Origin: Dactylosporangium aurantiacum
Lineage (GTDB): Bacteria > Actinomycetota > Actinomycetes > Mycobacteriales > Micromonosporaceae
DNA length: 64,000 bases
Reading direction: 5' to 3'
NCBI RefSeq assembly: GCF_000716715.1
Contig: NZ_JNYJ01000035.1
Coordinates: 1 to 64,000, forward strand
Part shown: positions 1 to 8,542 of the stretch, piece by piece
Layout: every line of letters begins with the position of its first letter
How positions within the stretch are numbered: position 1 is the first letter of the stretch
Program-made: the position numbers and the translations under genes
Notes under the pieces: model-generated
What the model saw: the letters and a program-made list of their open reading frames with translations, nothing else
The model's database searches: none
Told to the model about the DNA's origin: nothing

Positions 1-20
1 CACACCCTCACCACCAGCAC

Positions 21-61
21 CTGAATGAGGGGACGGCGCTTCGCGCCGCCCCCTCATTCAG
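21..61. terminator. Strong hairpin, probable transcription terminator
   Basis: An approximately 19-bp stem with one internal A.C mismatch closes on a 3-nt TTC loop. No T-run follows, which is common in high-GC actinomycetes. It probably ends a gene left of the window, the minus-strand caspase gene, or both. Confidence 0.7.
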
Positions 62-339
62 CAACCCAACCCCACCACCGAAAACGCAACAGGCTCCATG
101 GGGTCAGTGATCCGCCGGGTCGTCGCTGGAACTGTCCGGAGCCGGCTTGGCAAGAGCAAAGCGGAAATCGTGATCAGGGCCACTCCTCCGCCGCAAACCC
201 GGGAAGTCCATTTGATCGACAAAGCTCGACGTCGCCTGGCACGAGGTCGACTTTCGTCAATGCGTACAGTGGCCGGTGGCGCAAACAAGCGGCGGTTTCG
301 GAATGCGTCAGATCGGGTGGAAAAGGCCAACGGGCGCGG
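62..339. other. Intergenic, no gene recognised
   Basis: This is the space beyond the stop of the caspase-like gene. Short open frames exist on both strands (for example 58-330 minus), but they lack family resemblance, ribosome binding sites and a convincing coding pattern. I call no gene here. Confidence 0.5.
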
Positions 340-1113
340 TCATGCGAGCAGCGGCCAGGCGAGCTGCGCGGTGCTGGCCAGCAGCGCGGGCGTCTGTGGG
401 TAGTTCTGGCTCGGCAGCTGCGCCCTGATCGCGCGCAGCCAGTCCCGGTACGTCGCACCCGCCGGCAGGGCGGCGAGAGCGGTCAGGGCCACGTACGTGA
501 ACGCGCCGTTCGGGCGGCCCGCGAACGTGGCGTCGTAGGAGTACTCGCTGTCGCGGCAGGCCGACAGCAGCAGCGCGGCGGAGCGGGGGCGGGCCCGCAC
601 GGGGCCGCGGCCGGCCGTGAGCGCCGGGCCGGTCAGGAACGTGGACGGTGGCAGGAACCGGCTGGAGCCGCGGCCGTCGCCCAGTGGACGGCTCAACCGG
701 GTGAGCGTGCCCGAGTGGCAGGAGTCGGAGATGAGCACCGTCCGTACGCCGGGCGCGGCCGTGGCGAACAGGGTGGACAGCTCGTCGTCCAGCAGCGGGC
801 CGTTGGCGGCGATGTCGTGCGGGCAGATGGCCTCGTCGCGGCCGTCGGGCTCGTCGCCGTCGAGGTCCGGTACCCAGGTGCCGTGGCCGGAGTACGTGAC
901 GACGACCGCGTCGCCGGGGGTGGCCTGGGTGAGCAGGTCGGCCACGCCGGTGCGGATCGCGGCGCCCGAGGCGGCGCTGTCGAGCAGGGTGCGCACGGCG
1001 AAGCCGCGGGCGGCCAGGACGCCGGTCCAGTCCGCGGCGTCGTTGCGGCAGCCGTACAGGTCGTTGGAGACGCCCGGGTAGTCGTTGATGCCGATGCAGA
1101 GTGCGAGTTTCAT
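340..1113 (-). CDS. Caspase-like (metacaspase, peptidase C14) protease
   Basis: A predicted cytoplasmic cysteine protease of 257 aa made up of a single caspase-like p20 domain. The N-terminal strand ALCIGINDY opens the fold. The catalytic dyad is visible as His77 in the YSGHGT motif and Cys132 in the SDSCHSG motif. There is no signal peptide and no extra domain, so activity would have to be controlled by partners. It is the last gene of a minus-strand run (S8 peptidase, 150-aa protein, TPR-CHAT), 60 bp after the CHAT gene. Family knowledge: bacterial metacaspases cleave after Arg or Lys and often sit in NTPase- or TPR-containing conflict or programmed-death loci. The role here is inferred from context. 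The ATG start fits the fold. Confidence 0.9.
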   Translation of the reverse strand: MKLALCIGINDYPGVSNDLYGCRNDAADWTGVLAARGFAVRTLLDSAASGAAIRTGVADLLTQATPGDAVVVTYSGHGTWVPDLDGDEPDGRDEAICPHDIAANGPLLDDELSTLFATAAPGVRTVLISDSCHSGTLTRLSRPLGDGRGSSRFLPPSTFLTGPALTAGRGPVRARPRSAALLLSACRDSEYSYDATFAGRPNGAFTYVALTALAALPAGATYRDWLRAIRAQLPSQNYPQTPALLASTAQLAWPLLA

Positions 1114-1173
1114 CGTGTACCCCCGTGGTGTGAACCTTCTGTAGTTGAAGGCGTCACGGAGGGGCCGGAAGGT

Positions 1174-4122
1174 TCAGCCGGCGCCGAAGCAGACGAACGG
1201 GGTCGCCTCCGGCAGGTCGGCCAGGGCGCGGGCGGGGGAGACGCCGGCGGCGACGGCGCGGTGGTAGTGCGCCATGACCGCCGGGCCCAGCTCGTCGGGG
1301 ATCCTGGCGACGCTGGCCACGACGTTGGCGGTGCCGGCGTGCAGCAGCGCGGCGGTGAACCCGACCAGCTCGTCGCCGGCCCGCACCACCGCGCGGCCGA
1401 CGTCGCAGGCCGACAGCACGACCTGGGCGGGCGCCGTGCCGAGGCGCTGCAGCTCGTACGCGAGCAGTGGCCCGTCGCCGAGCTCCAGGCGGGAGAACAG
1501 GACGTTCTGCGTGTCGTGGTGGCCGTGCGCGGCGACGTGGACCACCTGCGCGGCGTCCATGCTGGCCAGGACGCCGGTCGCGGTGGCGGCGGCGCCGCGC
1601 AGGACCCGGCCGTGCGGGTAGAGCGCCGCGATGGCGTCGATCTCGGCGTCGGCGTGCACGAGGTCGGGGCCGGCGACCAGCAGCGGTGCCCCCTTCGCGC
1701 CGGCGTTGTCCACGGTACGGGCGGCGAGCCACACCGACGCCGACGGCGCCACCGACACCGGGCGGCCCCGCAGGCTGGGCAGCAGGCCCCAGGGCAGGAC
1801 GGCGAGCTGCCTGGTCGGCACGAGGACCACGTCGTGACCGCCGAGCGCGGCCAGTACGGGCGCGATCAACGCCTGGTCGAGGGTGGCGGCCTGCCGGTCG
1901 GCGCTGGCCCGCACGACCGCGGCGAGTCTGGCCGGCAGGCGCCGGTCGGCCGCGGCGTCGAGGTCGCTGAGCAGGCGGCGGACCGACTCGGCCACCGGCA
2001 GGTACGCGCCGAGCTCGACGGACGTGATCGAACCGCCGGCCAGGACGAGGGCGTGCAGCCGGTCGCGGCGCACGAGGTAGCTGACCATGCACCGGCCGGC
2101 GCGGGCGAGCTCGGCGAGGACCTCCGCGTCGGTGGCGGCGCCGTGCCCCTCCTCGGTGTGCCCGGCCCACCAGCCCTGCCGGCGGATCCCCTGCTCGAGC
2201 TCGGCGCAGCGGGCCCGGAGCAGCGGCTCGGCCCGCCCTTCCAGCTCGGCGAGGCGCACCGCCCGGCGCAGCTGGCGCAGCTCCGCGAGGGCCTCGGCGA
2301 CCTGCGGGTCCTGCGGCGGCAGGACCGATCGGATGCGGAACGACTGGGCCCGGGACCGTTCCGACCAGTTGAACACCAGGTTCGGCGGGCCGAGCTGCCA
2401 GGAGATGTCCAGCCCGTACGCGCCGAGGTCGGCCCCGAGCGCGGCGACGCTGCTCTGCAGCTCCAGGCTGCCGAACCGGCGCCGGTGCTCCTGCAGGGTC
2501 GCCAGGCCCTTGCGCAGCTCCTGCAGGGCGGCGCGCGGCCGGCCGTCGGCACGGTGCAGCTCGGCCCGGGTGAGGCGGCGCAGGAGGTGCGTGTCGAGGG
2601 GTACGTCACCCGGCAACACCCGCCGCGCCGCCGTCCGGTGCTCCGCGGCGGGCGCGTCACCGGCGGCGATCCGGGCGCGCAGGGCGAGCAGCTCGGCGCT
2701 GCCGGCGTCGTGGCGCAGCCCGAGGCTCCGCAGGGTCGCGGCGAGGCGGGTCGCCCGCCTGGCGACGGCGAGCAGCTTGCGCCGCGCGGCCGGGACGGTG
2801 GTCACGGCGGGCGTGGCCTGCCCGGCGAAATTCGCGGTGCCGGTGGACTGCGCGCCGGGTGAGGACAGCGCGGCGGTGGACGTGGGGTGAGTGCGGGCCG
2901 CGGGCGGGATGGTGGTGCGCGGGGCGTCGGTGCCAGGAGCCGGCCGGGTGGCGGCGGCGAGGTCGACGCGGACCTGGAGGGCGGCGGCGAGGGCGGCCCA
3001 GGCGCGGTTGCGGCGGCGGGTGAAGCGGGCCCTGGCGCGGGCGCTCCACAGGGCTGCGGCCGCCAGGTCGCCGCTGCCGAGAGCGGCCTGGGCGCGGGCG
3101 AGCTCGGCCTCGCCCAGGTCCTGGCTGAGGCGGTGGCGTTTGAGCAGTTCGATGGCGTGGTCGAGGTCGTCGGCGGCGGCGGTGTCGAGGCCGGCGCCGA
3201 GGAGGGCGCGGGCCCGGTCGAGCATGGAGATGGCGAGGAACCCGTCGGCGCGCATCCGGCGCAGCGAGTCGGCGGCGGTGTCGAAGGTCTGCAGCGCCGC
3301 GGGCACGTCGCCGCCGGCGAGGTCGCAGTAGCCGAGGTTGTGCTCGACCTTGGCGGCGAGCAGGTCCAGCCCGTGGGCGACCGCGAGGTCGCGGCACAGG
3401 CGCAGGTCGGCGCGGGCGAGCCGGACCCGGCCGGCGGTGAGGTGCACGACGCCGCGGTTGAGCAGGGTGCGCGCGAGGATCGTCGGCTCGCCGTGCTCCT
3501 GCAGGACGGGCACGGCCGCGTCGAGCAGCTTCAACGCGGCGTCGATCTCACCGACGCGCAGCAGGAGCAGGCCGCGCTGCTGCAGGACGGTGCCGACGTC
3601 GGTGAGGTCGGCGAGGGTCTCGGCCCGGTCGAGCAGCTCCAGGCCGAGGTCGGTGCGGCCCTGCTCGGCCTCGGCGTGGGCGAGCGTCAGCAGGAGCCGC
3701 GCGGCGAGGCCGGGGCTGGACGGTTCGCCGCCGGGCCAGCCGAGCAGCCGCAGCGCCTCCGTGGCCCGCCGCGCGGCCGTCGCGGGCTGCCCCGCGGCAC
3801 CGGCGCGCACCGCCGACCGGTGCAGCCGCGCCGCCCGGACCACCTCCCGCGGCTCCGCCGCCGCGGCCCGCGGATCACCGTCCGCCGGCGGCGGCGCGCC
3901 GGCGTCAGGCCGGGGACCAGGAGCGTCGCCGGCCGGCCGCGCGGCAAGGGCGCCCGGTCCCGGCGGTGGGGTGAGCGCACCGGCCGGCGTGTCGCGGCCC
4001 TGTCGTCCGGCGGGTGTCGTGGTGCGGCGGCGGCCGGCAGCCGGGCCCGCAGCGGTGGCAGGGGGCGCGCACGTACCGCCACTGGACCTGGTGCCGCTCG
4101 CGCCGGGGCCGCTGGACGGCAT
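1174..4122 (-). CDS. TPR-repeat CHAT-domain protease
   Basis: An approximately 980-aa protein. The N-terminal ~100 residues are Pro/Ala/Arg-rich and low complexity. A long alpha-helical TPR-like array follows (LARTLLNRGVVHL- and AKVEHNLGYCDLAGG-type units). The C-terminal ~300 residues form a CHAT (caspase-HetF-associated with TPRs) peptidase, with the catalytic pair visible as His in VAAHGHHD and Cys in LSACDVG. CHAT proteases belong to the caspase clan and are usually switched on by ligand binding to the TPRs. The frame stays open upstream to 4449, overlapping the previous gene. I chose the ATG at 4122, 93 bp after that gene's stop, but a GTG at 4161 is possible, so the start is uncertain. 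It is followed by the caspase gene and was probably co-transcribed with the S8 protease. Confidence 0.88.
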   Translation of the reverse strand: MPSSGPGASGTRSSGGTCAPPATAAGPAAGRRRTTTPAGRQGRDTPAGALTPPPGPGALAARPAGDAPGPRPDAGAPPPADGDPRAAAAEPREVVRAARLHRSAVRAGAAGQPATAARRATEALRLLGWPGGEPSSPGLAARLLLTLAHAEAEQGRTDLGLELLDRAETLADLTDVGTVLQQRGLLLLRVGEIDAALKLLDAAVPVLQEHGEPTILARTLLNRGVVHLTAGRVRLARADLRLCRDLAVAHGLDLLAAKVEHNLGYCDLAGGDVPAALQTFDTAADSLRRMRADGFLAISMLDRARALLGAGLDTAAADDLDHAIELLKRHRLSQDLGEAELARAQAALGSGDLAAAALWSARARARFTRRRNRAWAALAAALQVRVDLAAATRPAPGTDAPRTTIPPAARTHPTSTAALSSPGAQSTGTANFAGQATPAVTTVPAARRKLLAVARRATRLAATLRSLGLRHDAGSAELLALRARIAAGDAPAAEHRTAARRVLPGDVPLDTHLLRRLTRAELHRADGRPRAALQELRKGLATLQEHRRRFGSLELQSSVAALGADLGAYGLDISWQLGPPNLVFNWSERSRAQSFRIRSVLPPQDPQVAEALAELRQLRRAVRLAELEGRAEPLLRARCAELEQGIRRQGWWAGHTEEGHGAATDAEVLAELARAGRCMVSYLVRRDRLHALVLAGGSITSVELGAYLPVAESVRRLLSDLDAAADRRLPARLAAVVRASADRQAATLDQALIAPVLAALGGHDVVLVPTRQLAVLPWGLLPSLRGRPVSVAPSASVWLAARTVDNAGAKGAPLLVAGPDLVHADAEIDAIAALYPHGRVLRGAAATATGVLASMDAAQVVHVAAHGHHDTQNVLFSRLELGDGPLLAYELQRLGTAPAQVVLSACDVGRAVVRAGDELVGFTAALLHAGTANVVASVARIPDELGPAVMAHYHRAVAAGVSPARALADLPEATPFVCFGAG

Positions 4123-4214
4123 CGGGACCGGCGTGGCGGTCACCGTCCCGGGCGCGGGCACGCCGACGGCCCGCGCGGGCGCGCGCGGGTCTGTCCGGGT
4201 GGGCGGCTCCTCGG

Positions 4215-4667
4215 CTACACCACGAACGATGGCGTCACCACCGTCGGGGCACCATCGGCCTCTTGGTCGGTCGTCGGGTGGACCCGGATCTGCACCTCGC
4301 CGCGGGTCACCCGTTGCGCGGCGAAGCGGCCGCCCTCGTCGGTGTCCATGGTCTGCGGGCCGTCGACGGTCCGCAGCTCGATGCGGCACGGCGACGGGGG
4401 CGCGAGCCAGCCGTCGAGGCGGACGGTGCCCTTCGCGGCCGGGGTCCACTCGACCATGATCGTGAGGCTGGCGGACTCGAACGTGGCGCGGGTCGTCGCC
4501 TCGTCGCCGCGGACCCCCGCCAGTGCGGCGGCGGGGGGCTGCGGGACGAGCCGGCAGACCTCGATGTCGAAGCCGGTGACGCTGAGGGAGAACAGCAGGT
4601 CGGCGGGGACCGGGTCGAGCCGGCCGGCGATGCGGCGCAGGTCGGCGAGGAGCGTGTCGTCGTCCAT
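4215..4667 (-). CDS. 150-aa partner protein of the S8/CHAT protease locus
   Basis: A small acidic protein without signal peptide or membrane segment. Residues 1-45 form an amphipathic helix (LLADLRRIAGRLDPVPADLL). Residues 65-135 are beta-rich and look like a small carboxypeptidase-regulatory or transthyretin-like sandwich. It starts 5 bp after the S8 peptidase stop, so the two are almost certainly translated from one mRNA. Proteins with this LLADLRRIA...LDPVPA opening are, in my recollection, a regular companion of S8 and CHAT genes in actinomycetes, often together with an ECF sigma factor. No sigma factor is present here. Function unknown; adaptor or regulator of the protease is an inference. 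Confidence 0.75.
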   Translation of the reverse strand: MDDDTLLADLRRIAGRLDPVPADLLFSLSVTGFDIEVCRLVPQPPAAALAGVRGDEATTRATFESASLTIMVEWTPAAKGTVRLDGWLAPPSPCRIELRTVDGPQTMDTDEGGRFAAQRVTRGEVQIRVHPTTDQEADGAPTVVTPSFVV

Positions 4668-4672
4668 CGGTC

Positions 4673-6418
4673 CTACCCCGGGAACCCGTCGAGGGCCCGG
4701 AGCGCCCGTTGCACGGTGGACTTCTGGTCGAGCTGGTCGAGGCGCAGCTGCGGGTCCTCGGCCGCGTTGGCCAGCAGCAGCGCGGCGACCTCGGCGGCGC
4801 CGAGCCCGGCGGCGAACGAGCTGCCGCTCCACGAGGCGAAGCCGCGGGTGTAGTCGTCGGCGTCGAGGGTCTCGCGGCGGGCGGGGCGGCCGCCGGCGTT
4901 GCCGGCCGGGGTGGTGTAGGCGGCGCCGCGGCTGCCCTGGATCTTCGGGTACGTGCTGACCAGCGCCGATCCGGGTGCCCAGTACCGGACCCAGGGGCCG
5001 TCGTTGCTGAACATGGCCTTCGCGTCGTTGGGCTGGAACGCCCCGACGCTCATCACGGGCAGCTCCCCGTCGCACCGCAGCGCCGCGGGGTAGAACTCGC
5101 GCGACGTGGCGTGGTTGCCGGCGGCGGCGACCACGACGACCCCCGCGGCCAGCAGCCGGTCCACGTGCTCCTGCAGCCGGATGGTGTACGAGCCGTCCGC
5201 CGCGTTCTCCAGGTAGTAGCCGAGCGACAGGCAGACGACGTCGACCATGCGCCCGCCGGTGCCGGCCTGGGCCGCCTCGACGTCGTCGGCGAGCTTGTCC
5301 AGGGCGATGAGCAGGTCGCTCTCGTAGACGACGCCGTCGCTGTGCATGACCCGGATCTGCAGGACGGTCGCGTCGGGGGCGACCTGCCGGACGAGCCCGC
5401 CGATGAACGTGCCGTGGCCGGTGTGGCTGCCGAGCTCGCCGGCGACGGAGCCGGTCCTGATCTGCCGCTCCCACGCGTCGCGGATGCGCTGCAGCTGGTG
5501 CCCGGCGGCGATGAGCCGCTCCTGCCCGGCGAGGATCGAGGCCTGCAGCTCGGCGTCGACGGCGGTGAACCCGTCCTCGGGCAGCGGCGCGCCGGGTGCG
5601 GGCACGTCGAGCCACTCGTGCGGGGCGATGCCCGTGTCGAGGACCGCCACGACGGGCCGCCGGTCGCCGAGCTCGGCGGCGGTGCGCCGGCGGGGCGGCG
5701 GCACGATCAGGTCGACCGGGCGGCGGCCGGCGTCCCCGGCGAAGCGCCAGGCGCTGCCCTCCGTCATCGGGGAGCCCTCGGTCATCGGGGACCCCTCCGT
5801 CATGGGGGAGCCCTCGGTCATCGGCGAGCCCTCCGTCATCGGAGAGCCTTCCGTCATCGGCGAGCCCTCGGTCATGGGAGAGCCCTCGGTCATCGGTACC
5901 CCGGCGATGGACGCACCGAAGAGCAGGTGGTCCAGGGACAGGTGGGCGCCGTGGCCCTCGGCCCGCAGCGCCTTCAGTGCGGCCCACGCGTCGACGGACT
6001 CGGGATCGGCGCCGTGCGCCGCGACGAGCTGCACGGCCCGCACCCGCCGCCGGACCGCCCGCTCCCTGACCGGCCCGTCGGGCCCGTCCGGCCCCGGCTC
6101 GCCCGCGTGGCCGTTGCCTTCGTGGCCGTTGCCTTCGTGGTCGTGCATCGACGGGGCGAGGCGCATGCCGGTCGCCGCGAGGGTCCGGTTGCAGTGCTCG
6201 AGGGCGTCGGGCTGCGGCGCCGCCGGGTCGGTCGACAGCAGGACGCCGGCGCGGTAGACCGTCGGGGCGGACGCGCCGTCCCCCGGCTCCAGCACCCGGG
6301 CGCCGTGCCGGCGCAGCACCGCCGCCGTGGGCAGCCACGGCGTCGACGGTGTGGTGTCGTTGTCCTCGCCGAGGTCGGCCTGCGCGTCCCCCGTCATCCG
6401 CCGGCAGCGTAACTGCAT
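4673..6418 (-). CDS. S8 (subtilisin-like) serine peptidase with PMTEGS repeat
   Basis: A 581-aa predicted serine protease. The catalytic triad is complete: Asp261 (AVLDTG), His335 (TGHGTF), Ser534 (WSGSSFAAG), with oxyanion Asn435 (AAGNH). No signal peptide or membrane segment is visible, so it should be cytoplasmic, unlike most subtilases. The ~250-residue N-terminal region holds a duplicated HEGNG stretch and, at residues 175-222, eight perfect tandem PMTEGS hexapeptides just before the catalytic domain. I chose the ATG at 6418 because a GGAGAG site lies about 6 nt upstream; in-frame starts at 6397 and 6484 are weaker. First gene of the S8/150-aa/CHAT/caspase run. Possible zymogen-like control through the repeat is speculation. 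Confidence 0.9.
   Translation of the reverse strand: MQLRCRRMTGDAQADLGEDNDTTPSTPWLPTAAVLRRHGARVLEPGDGASAPTVYRAGVLLSTDPAAPQPDALEHCNRTLAATGMRLAPSMHDHEGNGHEGNGHAGEPGPDGPDGPVRERAVRRRVRAVQLVAAHGADPESVDAWAALKALRAEGHGAHLSLDHLLFGASIAGVPMTEGSPMTEGSPMTEGSPMTEGSPMTEGSPMTEGSPMTEGSPMTEGSAWRFAGDAGRRPVDLIVPPPRRRTAAELGDRRPVVAVLDTGIAPHEWLDVPAPGAPLPEDGFTAVDAELQASILAGQERLIAAGHQLQRIRDAWERQIRTGSVAGELGSHTGHGTFIGGLVRQVAPDATVLQIRVMHSDGVVYESDLLIALDKLADDVEAAQAGTGGRMVDVVCLSLGYYLENAADGSYTIRLQEHVDRLLAAGVVVVAAAGNHATSREFYPAALRCDGELPVMSVGAFQPNDAKAMFSNDGPWVRYWAPGSALVSTYPKIQGSRGAAYTTPAGNAGGRPARRETLDADDYTRGFASWSGSSFAAGLGAAEVAALLLANAAEDPQLRLDQLDQKSTVQRALRALDGFPG
5753..5896 (-). repeat. Eight tandem 18-bp units encoding PMTEGS
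   Basis: 144 bp of in-frame tandem repeat inside the S8 peptidase gene. All eight units give the same hexapeptide, although several third positions differ between copies (for example CCG versus CCC before ATG). Silent drift with an unchanged peptide suggests selection on the protein. Confidence 0.95.
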
Positions 6419-6509
6419 GTGGCTCTCCGTCCCCGCGGGCGCCGCCGACTGATGACAGCACCGTCTCACCTCACTAGAGGGCATCCGGACGGCGGCTGAT
6501 ACATGAATT

Positions 6510-7271
6510 TCAGAACGCGCTGATGACCCCGCCGTCGACAGGCACGGCGACGCCGGTGACGTAGCCGGCGGCGGGCGAGAGCAGGAACGCGGCGACCCGC
6601 CCGAACTCGCCCGGGTCGCCGAGGCGGCGCAGCGGGATCGCGGCCGCGGCCGCGGACCGGTCGGCCGGGGTGGGCAGCAGCTCCCGGTTGCGGTCGGTGA
6701 GGATCCGGCCGGGCAGCAGCGACACGACCCGGATGCCGCGCGGCCCGAGCTCGGTGGCGAGGTCCTTGGCGAACCCGGCCAGCCCCGGCCGCAGCCCGTT
6801 GGAGATGGCGAGGCCGCCCAGGGGCACCCGGACCGACGTCGACAGGACCAGCCCGATGGCGGCGTCCTCGCCCTCGGCGACGCCGCCGATGGACCCGGCG
6901 ACGAGCCGGGCGAGCCGGACGGTGCCGAGGAAGACGGTCCGGAACGCGGCGAGCCAGTCCTCCTCGCTCGTGCCGGTCGCGGTGCCGCGCGGTGGCCCGC
7001 CGACGGAGATGAGCGCGCCGTCGAGCCGGCCGAACCGCTCCCGGGCCGCCGTGACCAGCCGGGCGCCGGTGTCCGGGTCGCCGAGGTCGCCGGTGACGCC
7101 CGCGGCGTGCTCCTCGCCGAGCGCGGCGACGGCGGCCGCCACGGTTTCGGCCGTACGGCCGGAGACGACCACCCTGGCGCCGTCGCGGACGAGGGCCTCG
7201 GCGGTGGCGTACCCGAGGCCGCGGGACGCGCCGGTCAGGACGTAGACACGGTCACGCAGCCCGAGATCCAT
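6510..7271 (-). CDS. SDR-family oxidoreductase with atypical active site
   Basis: A 253-aa classical short-chain dehydrogenase/reductase. The N-terminal TGASRGLG motif (residues 13-20) binds the NAD(P) dinucleotide, and the C-terminus ends in the usual VTGVAVPVDGG. The catalytic Ser is present (LVLSTSVR), but the YxxxK motif is replaced: in the aligned stretch GGLAISNGLRPGLAG the Tyr position reads Asn and the Lys position Arg. Such degenerate SDRs form a known subgroup annotated as 3-oxoacyl-ACP-reductase-like, and their chemistry is uncertain. The start codon is only 10 bp from the stop of the 131-aa MNIO-partner gene, so it may be the last cistron of that operon. Substrate unknown. Confidence 0.85.
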   Translation of the reverse strand: MDLGLRDRVYVLTGASRGLGYATAEALVRDGARVVVSGRTAETVAAAVAALGEEHAAGVTGDLGDPDTGARLVTAARERFGRLDGALISVGGPPRGTATGTSEEDWLAAFRTVFLGTVRLARLVAGSIGGVAEGEDAAIGLVLSTSVRVPLGGLAISNGLRPGLAGFAKDLATELGPRGIRVVSLLPGRILTDRNRELLPTPADRSAAAAAIPLRRLGDPGEFGRVAAFLLSPAAGYVTGVAVPVDGGVISAF

Positions 7272-7280
7272 GCCGGGATC

Positions 7281-7676
7281 CTAGTGGCGGCCGCCGGCTC
7301 GCCGGCGCAGCCAGGCGGCGACCCGGCCGCGGGGGACCGGGGCGGCGGCGCCGTCGTAGGCGAACGCGGCCTCCCGCTCGGCGAGCTCGTCGCGGGCCAG
7401 CGGCGGCAGGGTGTCCCGCACGCTGCGGGCGAAGTCCCAGCCGTCGCGCAGCGACCCCTGCGGCGGGCGGCCGTCGGCCCAGGCGGCGAACGTGGCGGTC
7501 CACCGGTCCCCGTACGCCGCGGCCAGGAACGGCCAGGCCCGGGCCACCTCACCGGCGCGTTTGCGGCGCAGGGCGATGCGGGTGGCCCGTACACCCGCCG
7601 CGGCGAACCCCTCGGGGATCGCACCGCCGCCGACGAGCGCGTCGATCAGCGCCCGCTGCTCGTCCGCCAGCGTCAT
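7281..7676 (-). CDS. Small MNIO-associated protein (putative recognition partner)
   Basis: A 131-aa, mostly alpha-helical protein with no signal or membrane segment. Its ATG overlaps the stop of the DUF692 gene (ATGA, 7673-7676), giving tight translational coupling. The central pattern (RATRIALRRKRAGEVARAWPFL, then AAYGDRWTATFAAWA) loosely recalls the N-terminal part of DUF2063-type proteins such as MbnC/BufC, which hold precursor peptides for MNIO enzymes. That similarity is judged by eye and is weak. Its fixed place directly after the MNIO gene supports a role as partner subunit or substrate-binding protein. Function otherwise unknown. Confidence 0.72.
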   Translation of the reverse strand: MTLADEQRALIDALVGGGAIPEGFAAAGVRATRIALRRKRAGEVARAWPFLAAAYGDRWTATFAAWADGRPPQGSLRDGWDFARSVRDTLPPLARDELAEREAAFAYDGAAAPVPRGRVAAWLRRRAGGRH

Positions 7677-8542
7677 GCCGGCACCGTGATCCGGGGCAGG
7701 CCGGCGGCGGCGCTGAGGGCGTCGAGCTCGCGGGTCAGCTCGGCGGCGGGCGGGTAGTGGCCGTCGCGCTCCAGCATGAGCGCCGGCGGGACGGTCCGCG
7801 CGCACAGCTCCTTGACCAGGTCGAGGACCTCCGGCGGGGTCGTGTCGGTGTGGGTGTCGTGGTAGAAGCCGTCGTGTTCGGCGCCGCCGGCGACGTGCAC
7901 GTAGGCGATGCGCTCCAGCGGCAGCGCGTCGAGCAGGCCGGTGGGGTCCTCGCCGCGGTTGCGCGCGTTGGCGTACACGTTGGCGACGTCCAGCAGCAGC
8001 GCGCAGCCGGTCCGGTCGAGGATCTCGGTGAGGAACTGCGCCTCGGTGAGCTCCGGCCCGGGCCAGTCGAACAGGGCCGCGATCGGTTCGAGGGCGAGGG
8101 TGACGCCGCCGAGCGCGGCCTGGGTCCGGCGGACGTTGGCGACGACGGCGTCGACCGCCTCCCGGGTGCGGGGCACCGGCAGCAGGTGTCCCGCCTCGAC
8201 GCCGCCGGCCCGCACGAACGCGATGTGCTCGCTGACCAGCGGCGCGCGCAGCAGCTCGGCGCAGCGGGCCAGGTGCGCGGCGCGGGCGTCGTCGACGGGC
8301 TCGGCGCCGCCGAGGGACAGCCGCACGCCGTGCGGCACGACCCGCACGCCGCGCTCGACGAGGTCCATGAGCAGCCCCGGCGGGTGCGCCAGGTGGATCG
8401 ACTCGGCGACGACCTCGGTGAAGCGCAGCCCCGGCAGGGCGGCGACGTATCCGGCGATCTCCGGCCGCCAGCCGATGCCGACCGTCGACCCGGTGGCCGC
8501 CGGCCCCGTGCTCGCCGCCCCCGTGACCGCCGGCCCGGTCAT
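7673..8542 (-). CDS. DUF692 / multinuclear non-heme iron oxidase (MNIO)
   Basis: A 289-aa TIM-barrel protein of the UPF0276/DUF692 family. Metal-ligand signatures visible in order: VVPHGVRLS, LVSEHIAF, LALEPIAALFDW, LLLDVANVYANARN, YVHVAGGAEHDG followed by HDTHTD, and LERDGHYPP. Characterised members (MbnB, TglH, BufB) use two or three iron ions and oxygen to oxidise cysteine in ribosomal peptides, giving oxazolone/thioamide groups or thiazole-type rings. The start codon overlaps the stop of the TIGR04222 gene (ATGA at 8539-8542), whose C-terminus carries four evenly spaced cysteines. That tail is the obvious candidate substrate. The first ~20 residues are Ala/Thr/Gly-rich and may be dispensable. 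The Cys-modifying role here is inferred. Confidence 0.9.
   Translation of the reverse strand: MTGPAVTGAASTGPAATGSTVGIGWRPEIAGYVAALPGLRFTEVVAESIHLAHPPGLLMDLVERGVRVVPHGVRLSLGGAEPVDDARAAHLARCAELLRAPLVSEHIAFVRAGGVEAGHLLPVPRTREAVDAVVANVRRTQAALGGVTLALEPIAALFDWPGPELTEAQFLTEILDRTGCALLLDVANVYANARNRGEDPTGLLDALPLERIAYVHVAGGAEHDGFYHDTHTDTTPPEVLDLVKELCARTVPPALMLERDGHYPPAAELTRELDALSAAAGLPRITVPA

Noticed and set aside
58..330. 90-codon minus frame downstream of the caspase gene
   Set aside because: No recognisable domain, Arg-rich, and its end overlaps the terminator hairpin.
25..2862. Very long plus-strand open frame (945 codons) opposite the CHAT/caspase genes
   Set aside because: It is the antisense of clear protease genes. 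Its product is Gly/Arg/Ala-rich without domains, and long antisense frames are expected at this GC content.
5753..5896. Possible CRISPR array
   Set aside because: The 18-bp units are contiguous without spacers and stay in frame inside the S8 peptidase gene.
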